Of a stretch of 53,989 nucleotides of DNA, positions 43,314 through 51,411 are shown in pieces (the first letter of the stretch is position 1; each line of letters opens with the position of its first letter). The notes beneath the pieces are model-generated. The model worked only from the letters and a program-made list of their open reading frames with translations. It was not told the DNA's origin and did not search any database. The translations under genes were made by a program, and so were the position numbers. Location: positions 1 through 53,989 of the forward strand of contig JAGPCC010000003.1 of assembly GCA_018058245.1 (NCBI GenBank), in the 5' to 3' direction. The stretch comes from Verrucomicrobiales bacterium. GTDB lineage: Bacteria; Verrucomicrobiota; Verrucomicrobiia; Verrucomicrobiales; DEV007.

Positions 43314-44126
43314 ATGCTACGGCCTCGAAAAAAATATACGGTATATGAATTGCGCCAACTCAAAGGGAAACGTGTTCTTACTCACCTCCATGTGAAGTCT
43401 CCCGAAGAAGCGGCAGCAGCGGAGGCGGCGGGAGTGGATTTGATGAGCTGCCCCTTTGACACTCCAGAAGCACAGGCTCGACTTTCCCTTCTTGTGGCAG
43501 CGGCACCAACCAGTTTTCTCTCGGGATCGACTCCGCATGGAATCGCCACGGCGGAGGAGGCCATCCGGACGGGGTTTCGGGCCCTGGAAATGGGGGCGAG
43601 TTCGGTGTATTGCTCGGCGAGTCCGCAGATCATCGAGGCGATGGCCCGCGAAGGGATTCCGGTGGTCGGTCACCTTGGTCTGGTTCCGCGTCATGTCACT
43701 TGGACGGATTACCGGGCGATCGGAAAAACGGCGGCGGAGGCTCGGGTGCTGTATTCCAAAATGAAGGATCTGGAAAGCGCTGGGGCCTATGCGGCGGAGC
43801 TGGAGGTCGTGCCTCACCGTGTCGCAACCTTCCTCTCCTCGAATACCTCCCTACTGCTGATGTCTCTGGGAGCAGGATCAGGATGCGATACTCAATTCCT
43901 CTTTTCAGATGACCTTTTAGGGGAATACGAGGAGCGGCCGCCCCGCCATGCCAAAACCTACCGGAATTTTCTCGCGGAGTACCAACGCCTCCAACAGGAG
44001 CGGATTTCTGCCTTCCGGGAGTATGTTACTGACGTGAATTCTGGAGCTTTTCCAGAGGAAAAACATCTCGTCGGAATGGACGAGTCGGAGTTTCAGGCGT
44101 TTATCGAGTCACCACTTCTGGAATGA
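43314..44126 (+). CDS. PanB-fold protein without the PanB metal ligands
   Basis: A 270-residue protein that aligns with ketopantoate hydroxymethyltransferase from start to end. IPVVGHLGLVPRHVTWTDY, DLESAGAYAAELEVVPHRVA, and LGAGSGCDTQFLFSDDLLG match PanB closely, and EYVTDVNSGAFPEEKHLVG matches its C-terminus. The catalytic Glu of PanB is kept (AAELEVVP). But the N-terminal Mg-binding sites are not: PanB GDSLG is MSCPF here, PanB ADLPF is LSGSTP, and PanB KIEGG is YCSASP. The usual reaction is therefore unlikely; an aldolase-like or non-metal variant is possible. It starts 54 bases from the divergent Rpn remnant. Confidence 0.75.
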   Translation: MLRPRKKYTVYELRQLKGKRVLTHLHVKSPEEAAAAEAAGVDLMSCPFDTPEAQARLSLLVAAAPTSFLSGSTPHGIATAEEAIRTGFRALEMGASSVYCSASPQIIEAMAREGIPVVGHLGLVPRHVTWTDYRAIGKTAAEARVLYSKMKDLESAGAYAAELEVVPHRVATFLSSNTSLLLMSLGAGSGCDTQFLFSDDLLGEYEERPPRHAKTYRNFLAEYQRLQQERISAFREYVTDVNSGAFPEEKHLVGMDESEFQAFIESPLLE

Positions 44127-44157
44127 GGCCACAGTCACACTGGTAGTCTGTCGGCCT
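44126..44157. terminator. Hairpin between convergent genes (possible terminator)
   Basis: The arms aggccacag (44126-44134) and ctgt-c-ggcct (44148-44157) form a nine-pair stem with one bulged C. It lies between the stops of the PanB-like gene (plus) and the exported duplicated protein (minus). No clear T tract follows on either strand, so a terminator role is only inferred. Confidence 0.35.
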
Positions 44158-44171
44158 TAGAGCGTTCTCAA

Positions 44172-44951
44172 CTACTCGGGTTGGTCCGGTTTTCCATCCG
44201 GAACGCTAGGGACATCGTTCTTCTTCACTCGTTTTTCACCGACCTCCGGTTTCGGCTCGCTACTTTTCCGAAGTTTCGCCGGAGCGGAAGCGCCGTGATC
44301 GCCTCCAAGCAATTTGACCTGCACTTCCGCAAGAGACGGGTCGATCCGGACCATTTCGTCGACGGTGACTTTCCTCAATTTTCGGTGAGCCTCGATTCGC
44401 TTCCGACGCTGAGCGTCTCCCTCCTTGCGGATCGCATCGAGTTCGTCTTTTGCTGCGATGACAACGGGTGACACCATCGCCGTCTCTTCCGCTTTCTTGA
44501 TTTTTTGCCTCATTTCGGGAGAGACAGATTCCAAAAAACCGGGAGGTCGGATCTGGCCTTCAAATCCCGACTTTCCTGCACTGCCCATGGAGGGACGCCC
44601 AGAAATATGCTCGTGGGCGAGGCCACTATTGCTCTCCTGAATCTTGGCCATGACCCCAGCAATGGAAGGATCGGCACGGCTGACGGCAGCCTTGATAGCG
44701 GCCTGATAGGCATCTGTCGCCAGTTTCACTTCTTCGCGAGCGTTAATGACAGCGGGGTCGATCCAGACATCCCGAAGGGCTTCGCGGAGTTTGTCTCGCT
44801 GCTCTGGACTGAGAGAGTCCCACAATTTCGTACGGGGGTCATCCCCTCGGTCGCTGGGTTTCCCACGCGGGAAATCGGGTCCCTCAGCAAGAAGTGGACT
44901 CGAGAGCGTCACGAGAGCGCCAGTGATCAGGAGTAGTCCCAGTTTTATCAT
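44172..44951 (-). CDS. Exported protein with an internal duplication, unknown function
   Basis: A 259-residue protein with a signal peptide ending near SSPLLAEG. It holds two related helical units: LWDSLSPEQRDKLREALRDV followed by DPAVINAREEVKLATDAYQ ending RADPSIAGV, and FLESVSPEMRQKIKKAEET followed by SPVVIAAKDELDAIRKEGD ending RIDPSLAEV. The two-helix pattern with SPE(Q/M)R resembles Spy/CpxP-like periplasmic proteins, but the match is weak. A basic, charged C-terminal tail follows. The N-terminal heptads suggest coiled coils. No neighbours explain it. Confidence 0.6.
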   Translation of the reverse strand: MIKLGLLLITGALVTLSSPLLAEGPDFPRGKPSDRGDDPRTKLWDSLSPEQRDKLREALRDVWIDPAVINAREEVKLATDAYQAAIKAAVSRADPSIAGVMAKIQESNSGLAHEHISGRPSMGSAGKSGFEGQIRPPGFLESVSPEMRQKIKKAEETAMVSPVVIAAKDELDAIRKEGDAQRRKRIEAHRKLRKVTVDEMVRIDPSLAEVQVKLLGGDHGASAPAKLRKSSEPKPEVGEKRVKKNDVPSVPDGKPDQPE

Positions 44952-45184
44952 ACTGCTTATTTCTTCTTACGTGAATCAACCGCTGGTCTCAAGTAAAGTT
45001 GCGAGATAAAGTAAAATCAGCCAACCTCACCCTCCCGCAAAGGTGATCAAAATCCCGTATCGGATCGTTTCGTCATTGACCCAGACAGTAGATTGCCGAC
45101 CATTCCCGCCCACGTGGAGGGTTCGGATCCGCAAAGGTTCCCCAATAACTCCGCTTACACGGATCGTATTTCAGACACTCTAAA

Positions 45185-46309
45185 ATGCCACCCCAAACTA
45201 GGAATTTCCCTTTTCTTCCAGCCCTGCTCTTGGTCGGTCCGTTCCTGCTCCTCTTGACGAGTGGAATGACCTATTGGGGCATCGCTGCGCTCCTGCTCGC
45301 GGTAATCTGGTTTGCGATTGAGTTCGCCCGTTGGTTACTACCTCCAAAATCGAATTCCAAACCTACTCCGTCCTCTTCATCTGGGATGCGAGGAGATTCC
45401 GAAGACCCGTTGATCTCACTCGTCTTTTTTCTCGACGAAGCGAGAGAAACCAACGACGCAGGCATACGACAATGTGTCTCCCATGCTCTCGGAACAAAAT
45501 TTGCAGTCGATGCCCCAGACTCTGATGTCTTTGTGATCCCGTTTTCCCCGCCCGACGGTGGCAGATTGCATGACGGAGAGATCCAACATTTCATGGTCCG
45601 AATTCCAGAGGGACTTTTTGCGGTGCTCGTCTCCGATCAACCGTATATCAATGATCCAAAGAGTTTTGCGAAAGGAGCGATCCGTGACAAACGTCTCCGC
45701 AGTGCGGTAGAAAAGCACGTCGCCTGGATCTCGGTGGACCTGATGGACGACACGGTGGATCCCGCACGAACACGCGAGGCTTACCTTGTGATTGGGAAAA
45801 TTCTAGCCGCAATGGCGGGTCCAGACTGCCTGGCGATCTATTGCCCGGAGTTGCAGCGCTGCAATGAGTTTGACCCCGGTCTTCTAGAGGTACTTGTTGG
45901 TCCGGACCCAATCCAGCTGTTTAATGAACCGACCTTTGAGCCTGTCATTGAGATCTCTGACAACAATCCGAAAATGGCGGCAGCGGTGAGGGAGGCGATT
46001 TCCCGCTGGCCGGAGTTTGTCGATGCCTATGAAAGTGCAAATTCCGCCGAGCGGGAACGCTTCATCGCAAAGGCGGAATTCCGCGAGCGGAAGGGTTCGG
46101 AATATATGTGGGTGACGGTCCGCACGATCGAGGACGGGGAAGTCTCGGGAGTTCTGATGAATGATCCTCACGAACTCATGGATCTTCACCGAGGTGCCCT
46201 CGTCACCTTCCCTCTCAGCCGCCTGAATGATTGGATCTACCCGGGCACAAACGGATCGCACATCGGAGGTTTTACCCTCGATGTGCTCGCCGACAGTGAC
46301 GGGGACTGA
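45185..46309 (+). CDS. Membrane-anchored DUF4261 / DUF2314 protein
   Basis: A 374-residue protein with two N-terminal membrane helices (about 10-50: FLPALLLVGPFLLLL and TYWGIAALLLAVIWFAI). The middle part, from about LISLVFFLDEARETNDAGI to LAIYCPELQRCNEF, matches DUF4261; the C-terminal part, FIAKAEFRERKGSEYMWVTV through MNDPHELMDLHRGALVTFP and DWIY, matches DUF2314. Both families are of unknown function and are found together in other bacteria. The stop codon abuts that of the convergent Gfo/Idh/MocA gene, the two forming TGATCA. Confidence 0.8.
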   Translation: MPPQTRNFPFLPALLLVGPFLLLLTSGMTYWGIAALLLAVIWFAIEFARWLLPPKSNSKPTPSSSSGMRGDSEDPLISLVFFLDEARETNDAGIRQCVSHALGTKFAVDAPDSDVFVIPFSPPDGGRLHDGEIQHFMVRIPEGLFAVLVSDQPYINDPKSFAKGAIRDKRLRSAVEKHVAWISVDLMDDTVDPARTREAYLVIGKILAAMAGPDCLAIYCPELQRCNEFDPGLLEVLVGPDPIQLFNEPTFEPVIEISDNNPKMAAAVREAISRWPEFVDAYESANSAERERFIAKAEFRERKGSEYMWVTVRTIEDGEVSGVLMNDPHELMDLHRGALVTFPLSRLNDWIYPGTNGSHIGGFTLDVLADSDGD

Positions 46310-47659
46310 TCAGAGCGACCAACCTTCACGGTAGGTGTGTTTCACCATACGGTCAGCCGTAGGATTTCCCGTTGTCATCGTTTCCGGGTTCCAGTTCAGT
46401 TCGGTTCCTTCTCCGAGAAGAGCTCCGATCGCTCCGAGGAGCAGCGTTTCAGTCAAGGGCACGGCAACATCAAAATTAGACTTCGCCCGTTTCGGGTCGC
46501 CCTGCTGAATCGCCTCGATCCACTCCACGTAGTGGCCGGGAGAACGTTCCATCGTTTTCGGTGGTGCGATAAATTTCCCGTAGGCAGAATCGATAATTGT
46601 CGGATTCCCACCGTGACTGCCGTGCATCATCTGATGCTTGCTCCCGAGGTAGACACAGCCATTGTCCGGCATCTGTTGATCGTCCCGCATCCCGGCGGCC
46701 CGGGGAATCGTGTATTTCCCGTCGAGCCACTGGAGTTTGACCGGTCCCCGACCCTCTTTCGCGGCAAATTCATAATTGATGATGCAGGAGGAAGGATGGG
46801 TGTCCTTTTCCGCGCCGGGAACAGAACGATCTGCCTTTTCGATCCACACCTTCGTCGGCAGGCCGAGATTCAGCGCCCACATGGGATGATCGATGATATG
46901 AGCCCCCATATCTCCGAGGGCACCGGTTCCGTAATCGATGAATCCGCGCCATTTGAATGGCGCGATCTTGCTGCTATAGGCCTTTTCCGGTGCCGGGCCG
47001 AGCCAGAGATCCCAGTTCAGGGAATCGGGCACGGGTTCCCCTTCCGGACGGATGAGGTCCTGCGGCCAGATCGGACGATTCGTCCGGCAATAGACCTGTT
47101 CCACTTCCCCGATGGAACCGGACTGGATGTATTCGTTCGTGAGACGTGCTCCTTCATTGGCATGTCCGGTGTTTCCCATCTGAGTACAAACACCGGCATC
47201 TTTGGCTGCCTGGTGCAGTGCCCGTGCCTCGCTGATGGTCAGGGTGAGAGGTTTTTCTACGTAGACGTGCTTCTTGAGCTTCAGCGCAGCCATCGCCGCT
47301 ACTGCATGAAGGTGGTCCGGTGTCGAGACAACGACCGCATCGATTTTATCTCCTTCGTTCGCGAGCATTTCGCGCCAATCGGTATAAACCTTCGCTTCGG
47401 GAAATTTCTGAAAAGAACCTAACGCTCGACTTTTGTCGACGTCACAAAGTGCAAAAATCGTCTGCCCGGCTTTAGAACAGCCGTCGATATTGGCCGACGC
47501 CCGGCCTCCAGCTCCGATGAATGCGATATTGAGTTTCCCGTTTGCGGCAGTCCCCTGCCCTTTCACAAAACCGGAAAGAATATTGAGGGATGCGGTCGTA
47601 CCGAGAGCGGTGCCAAGGAAACGTCGTCGGGAAGTCAGGGACGGAGAAATGTTTTGCAT
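46310..47659 (-). CDS. Tat-exported Gfo/Idh/MocA-family oxidoreductase
   Basis: A 449-residue NAD(P)-dependent enzyme that would oxidise or reduce a sugar or sugar acid outside the cytoplasm. A twin-arginine signal (SRRRFLGTALGTTASLN) precedes the Rossmann motif KLNIAFIGAGGRASANI and the conserved KKHVYVEKPLTLTISEARAL and NTGHANEGA. The C-terminal domain has GALGDMGAHIIDHPMWALN. The ATG at 47659 starts the Tat signal; a longer frame starts seven codons earlier. In this phylum such genes often sit near sugar utilisation clusters, but not here. Stop codons abut the neighbouring convergent gene. Confidence 0.92.
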   Translation of the reverse strand: MQNISPSLTSRRRFLGTALGTTASLNILSGFVKGQGTAANGKLNIAFIGAGGRASANIDGCSKAGQTIFALCDVDKSRALGSFQKFPEAKVYTDWREMLANEGDKIDAVVVSTPDHLHAVAAMAALKLKKHVYVEKPLTLTISEARALHQAAKDAGVCTQMGNTGHANEGARLTNEYIQSGSIGEVEQVYCRTNRPIWPQDLIRPEGEPVPDSLNWDLWLGPAPEKAYSSKIAPFKWRGFIDYGTGALGDMGAHIIDHPMWALNLGLPTKVWIEKADRSVPGAEKDTHPSSCIINYEFAAKEGRGPVKLQWLDGKYTIPRAAGMRDDQQMPDNGCVYLGSKHQMMHGSHGGNPTIIDSAYGKFIAPPKTMERSPGHYVEWIEAIQQGDPKRAKSNFDVAVPLTETLLLGAIGALLGEGTELNWNPETMTTGNPTADRMVKHTYREGWSL

Positions 47660-47841
47660 AGATCTGTTAGTAACTCGCAAGGCGGAGCGAGGTCAAGAAA
47701 GGGCTGTGGCGGGATGAAGTATTGAGCCTCCCGCAACCTAGTTTCACTGCGCCGCACGCAACGCCGCAGATCCATTCGGGTATTACAATTCTGAGGTATT
47801 TCAATTACACTGAAATCCGGATGCAGGCAGGATCGCTGCCT

Positions 47842-48102
47842 ATGAAACTTCTTCGTCCGGGCACTTTCCTGACATTTGCTCCTCTTCTTTTTCCCTTCTT
47901 CCTCGTTGCCAAAGAGCCCGCCCACCTTGCCGATGCTCTCACCCACTTCGTGGAACGCTCCGAACTGGCCGGTGCCGTCGCGATGGTGGTGAATCGGAAA
48001 AAGGACGACGACCTTTTCCATCGAAACAGATCTTACCAGGGAAAAACTCACGGACGGAATCCTGCGAATCCGATCGCACAGAAATCTGGAAGAAACTCCT
48101 GA
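47842..48102 (+). pseudogene. Truncated beta-lactamase/serine-hydrolase N-terminus
   Basis: The frame begins MKLLRPGTFLTFAPLLFPFF, a signal peptide, then HLADALTHFVERSELAGAV followed by AMVVNRKKD. This last motif is the N-terminal part of class C beta-lactamase / serine hydrolases, which normally have another 300 residues. Here the frame turns into unrelated sequence (SYQGKTHGRNPANPIAQ) and stops at about 87 residues. The SxxK active site is absent. It is a truncated, probably non-functional gene with a start that still looks normal, 30 bases before the convergent propeller gene. Confidence 0.55.
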
Positions 48103-48132
48103 CTCCGATTCCAATTTCCCCCTCTGCTTTGA

Positions 48133-51100
48133 TCAATCTCCGAGACACATCACCTCACCACTGCGAGTGGTGAGAAAGACACGACCTTCAGCGATCGCGA
48201 GACCGTCCCAACTGACTGCGGGCACAGTGCGCTCGGCGAGAATACTCCCGTCCGTTGTATTCAAGATCTTGAGACGGCCGTCGTCGTGGCTTGCGTAGAG
48301 CCGCCCCCCTGCTGCCATTGCGAGGGCATTGATGTGATTGGCTAGTTGCTCTCCGGGCTTGACTGGCTCGGTTTTGCTCCCAGCTGCGGTGAACGGATCG
48401 ACCGTCCATTTCGCACCCTCGGCGATCCGGTAGGTGCGGAAGGGTTTTTCGCCTTTATTCCCCTTCTGGGCGGCTTCCCATCCGGTGATCCATTTTCCAT
48501 TGAACTTCTCAAGTCCCTCCGCATCAAAATCGCGACGGAAAAGATCGGTACTCCCATCCAACTGCCCGTAGACCTGCCCGTCATGAAAAACCACGAGGGG
48601 ACGATCCGGAGCCTCCCCGCGGAATCGATCCTGATGCCGGGCACCGTAGGTCCACGTTCCCCTCGGAACCCAGACGGCTCCCCCTCCCGTGTCGAGGCGG
48701 GCAAACGCGTTCCACTTATCGACATCGACTTTTTTGCCTTCCTCCGTGAGGAGCCAGCGGGACATCGCGATTCCGTCGCCCTCTTCATGCAAGATGTCGA
48801 TGGGATCGAACTCCAGCCCCGAGTTCTCGTAAAAACCTTCGTAGGGGTTCTTGAAAGTCGGATCTTCCTTGTGCGGGATCGTATCAATGCGCTGCGCCCA
48901 CTGCTTTACCCCGCTCATCGCATCAACCGCGACAACAAAGACACCACCGTCGGCAAGAGGCTGACGTCCCGCCACAAAATAGGCGGTCTCTCCCCGTACG
49001 AGGGTGGCACCCGGGACCGGCCAGGGGCTTTCCACCTGCCCAAAGGCGACAATACGCTCCTCACTCGGAGCAACTCGCATTTCCCAGACAAGCTCACCGG
49101 TGTCGGCCTTCACGGCATAGGCATAACCGGAATGGCACCCGAAAAGACAAAGTCCCCGATGAATCGTCGGCGGAGAGTCAACCCGTCCCCTCGCGGTGTA
49201 ACGCCACCTCTCGCTTCCGTCCGAGGAAGAAAGCGCGACGACTTCATGCGCATCGGGGCGGGCCACAAAAAGAGTCCCATTGGCGATGACAGGAGCACTC
49301 AAGACTCCTTTCACATACGGATTCTCTTTCCAGTCGCTCGCAATCGGCCCCGAGGGAACGGCGGCACCGTTCGCAATCTTCACGGACCATTTGGTATCGA
49401 GCGTTTCCGGGCCTTTCCCGGCATTGCTGCCACTGCGCCAGCGATCACCACGATAGGTCGGCCAGTCGCTTGCGTCGGCGATCGCCGCAGCTGGATCCGC
49501 CGAAGCAGTTCCTTTCCGCACCGGAAACTCGATCGACTCGACGGGTTTTCTCGCCACATCATCACGACCTTCGATCGCCGGGGCCATCGCGACAAATCCC
49601 CGCAACATCGGCCAGCAGGTGCAATGTTTCGGAGTCGTATATATCAGACCATTGGCCGGCACCCAACCGTTTTCACGGGAGCAATTCGCTTTTGTCATCC
49701 GGTTGGCGACGATTTCTCCCGAATTCATGTCGGTCAGGTCCATCACTCCGGCGAAGACATACTTCGGCGTCGCGACCGGAGGAAAACAGTGCGCCAGTCC
49801 CGCTGAATGCGTCTTTTTCGTCTCACCGGTTTTCGGATCGAGCGCGGACACTTCGATAAGGGAGCGAGTTGTCGTCTCTTTGGTCTCCGTATTCTCTTTT
49901 CCCCCGTGCAGGATCCAGAGATCGTCATCGGTAAACATGGCACGGGCCTGCCGATTGTGATTCATCCCTGGGGCAAAAATCTTCTCCCATTCGAGCGTAC
50001 CGCTCTCGCTCGACGCGAGATGCAGGGCATTCCCGGCGTCGTGATCACTCAACGAGGAGACTTCAAAGGCCATCTGACCGTCATGCATCACCGTGCGGTA
50101 AACGTGGTCGAGCCAGGGATATTCCGAGTTCTGCCACTTCAGCTTGCCGGAATAGAGATCGAGCGCGAGCACCTCAGATTTTTCACCCCGTTTGGGTCGC
50201 CCCCGGAGGAACGTCACCGTCTCAGACTCGGCCGCGAGATTCCGCGGATCCCCAGCCTCCTGGCGCCAGAGCATTTCCCCAGTCTCGACGCTGAAGGCGC
50301 ACACCTGATTCTCATCGGCCGCGACAACGATGTCCCGGTGCGAGATGATCTCGTCCGGTTCTTCGATTCCGTCGTAGATCCGCACGACCTCACCACTGAC
50401 CGCATTGAGCGCAGAAAACTTCCCTTTTACGACCGCAAAAACATACTTTGCCGAGGCTACGGGGCGGGCGCTCGTGTAGTTGAGCCGGGGCAGTCGAAAG
50501 TCGGCGTTGTTCAGAGTTCCCTTTTCGAGATCGTTGTCCCAAAGACGCAGGCCATTAAAACTGTCTCTCGCGAGGATGCCTCCGTAAAAATTTCGTCCCG
50601 CCTCAGTCACGAGCCCCTCGACCTCCTCGAGTGCGGCGGCGATCCATCGCACGCGTTCTGGTGGCCCCACCGTCGTATCGTGCGAAACGGGATTTCCATC
50701 CGCACCATGGCGAGGGTGCGACCAAGCGTCCATACCGGTAGGCCAGGGTTTGCGAGCAGTAAGACTTCCGTCCGCCCTGACCGTGATCTGTTCAAAACCC
50801 ACTACCTCCAGGGCTTCTTTTGTCAGCCGCTCGTCCACCCCTGCCTCTGCCACAAAGTGGCCCAAGGGAGTGATCACCCGGTGGATCTCTACCAGGGAAA
50901 GAGTCGATGGGGATCTCATCACGACCGCGTTCACGACATTCTCCGCATAGGGCAGATGAGCCGGATCCCGCAGAACCTCCGCAAATGCCATGCCGTAGCA
51001 CCCGTCCTTCCGCAAAGCCACCTGCGCCTTGTCGATGATCTTGACGTCTGGGTCGAGCAAATGAACGAGAAACCGCCCGCTCCGGCTCATCGTTGCCGCC

Positions 51101-51261
51101 TCTGCTGTCTCCGCAGCACCAATCTGCACCACGAGTCCGCCGTGAAGATCGACACCGAGTAGCGACGTGTCCGCAGCTCTCGCAAAGTATTGCGGAAAAT
51201 AGACCGCAGCCATCAGGAGAGAAACAAGGAACAATGATTGGGAATAACGAGGATCTCTCAT
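48133..51261 (-). CDS. Exported methyltransferase-like / PQQ-type beta-propeller fusion
   Basis: A 1042-residue protein with a signal peptide (MRDPRYSQSLFLVSLLMAAVYF). Residues about 35-170 have the Rossmann-like layout of a SAM methyltransferase (LHGGLVVQIGAAETAEAA, LVHLLDPDVKIIDKAQVALR, LPYAENVVNAVVM), but the glycine-rich SAM loop is degenerate. The rest is a large PQQ-binding-like propeller with blades such as FSVETGEMLWRQEAGD, VALSSSDGSERWRY and VKADTGELVWEMRV. Fusions of this kind occur in PVC bacteria; the role is not established. No PQQ-dependent catalytic site is evident. It is transcribed away from the ModA-ModA gene. Confidence 0.85.
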   Translation of the reverse strand: MRDPRYSQSLFLVSLLMAAVYFPQYFARAADTSLLGVDLHGGLVVQIGAAETAEAATMSRSGRFLVHLLDPDVKIIDKAQVALRKDGCYGMAFAEVLRDPAHLPYAENVVNAVVMRSPSTLSLVEIHRVITPLGHFVAEAGVDERLTKEALEVVGFEQITVRADGSLTARKPWPTGMDAWSHPRHGADGNPVSHDTTVGPPERVRWIAAALEEVEGLVTEAGRNFYGGILARDSFNGLRLWDNDLEKGTLNNADFRLPRLNYTSARPVASAKYVFAVVKGKFSALNAVSGEVVRIYDGIEEPDEIISHRDIVVAADENQVCAFSVETGEMLWRQEAGDPRNLAAESETVTFLRGRPKRGEKSEVLALDLYSGKLKWQNSEYPWLDHVYRTVMHDGQMAFEVSSLSDHDAGNALHLASSESGTLEWEKIFAPGMNHNRQARAMFTDDDLWILHGGKENTETKETTTRSLIEVSALDPKTGETKKTHSAGLAHCFPPVATPKYVFAGVMDLTDMNSGEIVANRMTKANCSRENGWVPANGLIYTTPKHCTCWPMLRGFVAMAPAIEGRDDVARKPVESIEFPVRKGTASADPAAAIADASDWPTYRGDRWRSGSNAGKGPETLDTKWSVKIANGAAVPSGPIASDWKENPYVKGVLSAPVIANGTLFVARPDAHEVVALSSSDGSERWRYTARGRVDSPPTIHRGLCLFGCHSGYAYAVKADTGELVWEMRVAPSEERIVAFGQVESPWPVPGATLVRGETAYFVAGRQPLADGGVFVVAVDAMSGVKQWAQRIDTIPHKEDPTFKNPYEGFYENSGLEFDPIDILHEEGDGIAMSRWLLTEEGKKVDVDKWNAFARLDTGGGAVWVPRGTWTYGARHQDRFRGEAPDRPLVVFHDGQVYGQLDGSTDLFRRDFDAEGLEKFNGKWITGWEAAQKGNKGEKPFRTYRIAEGAKWTVDPFTAAGSKTEPVKPGEQLANHINALAMAAGGRLYASHDDGRLKILNTTDGSILAERTVPAVSWDGLAIAEGRVFLTTRSGEVMCLGD

Positions 51262-51411
51262 GTGACGAGAATTCCACGGTCACGCTTCCCAAGTCAATTT
51301 CACTGTCAACTTGATCGCGTCACCCCCACCCGATCACGCATTGTTTCACACTTGAAAAAGGAGCGCCCCGCCCGTTACTCTTCCTCCGCCACAGCCCTAC
51401 CCGACGACACC

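Noticed and set aside
49807-51162. Plus-strand open frame of 451 codons
   Set aside because: It mirrors the propeller gene; arginine- and histidine-rich, with no recognisable domains.
51262-51411. Molybdenum-cofactor riboswitch upstream of the ModA-ModA gene
   Set aside because: I could not identify the conserved aptamer stems in these 150 bases; an ordinary divergent promoter region is more likely.
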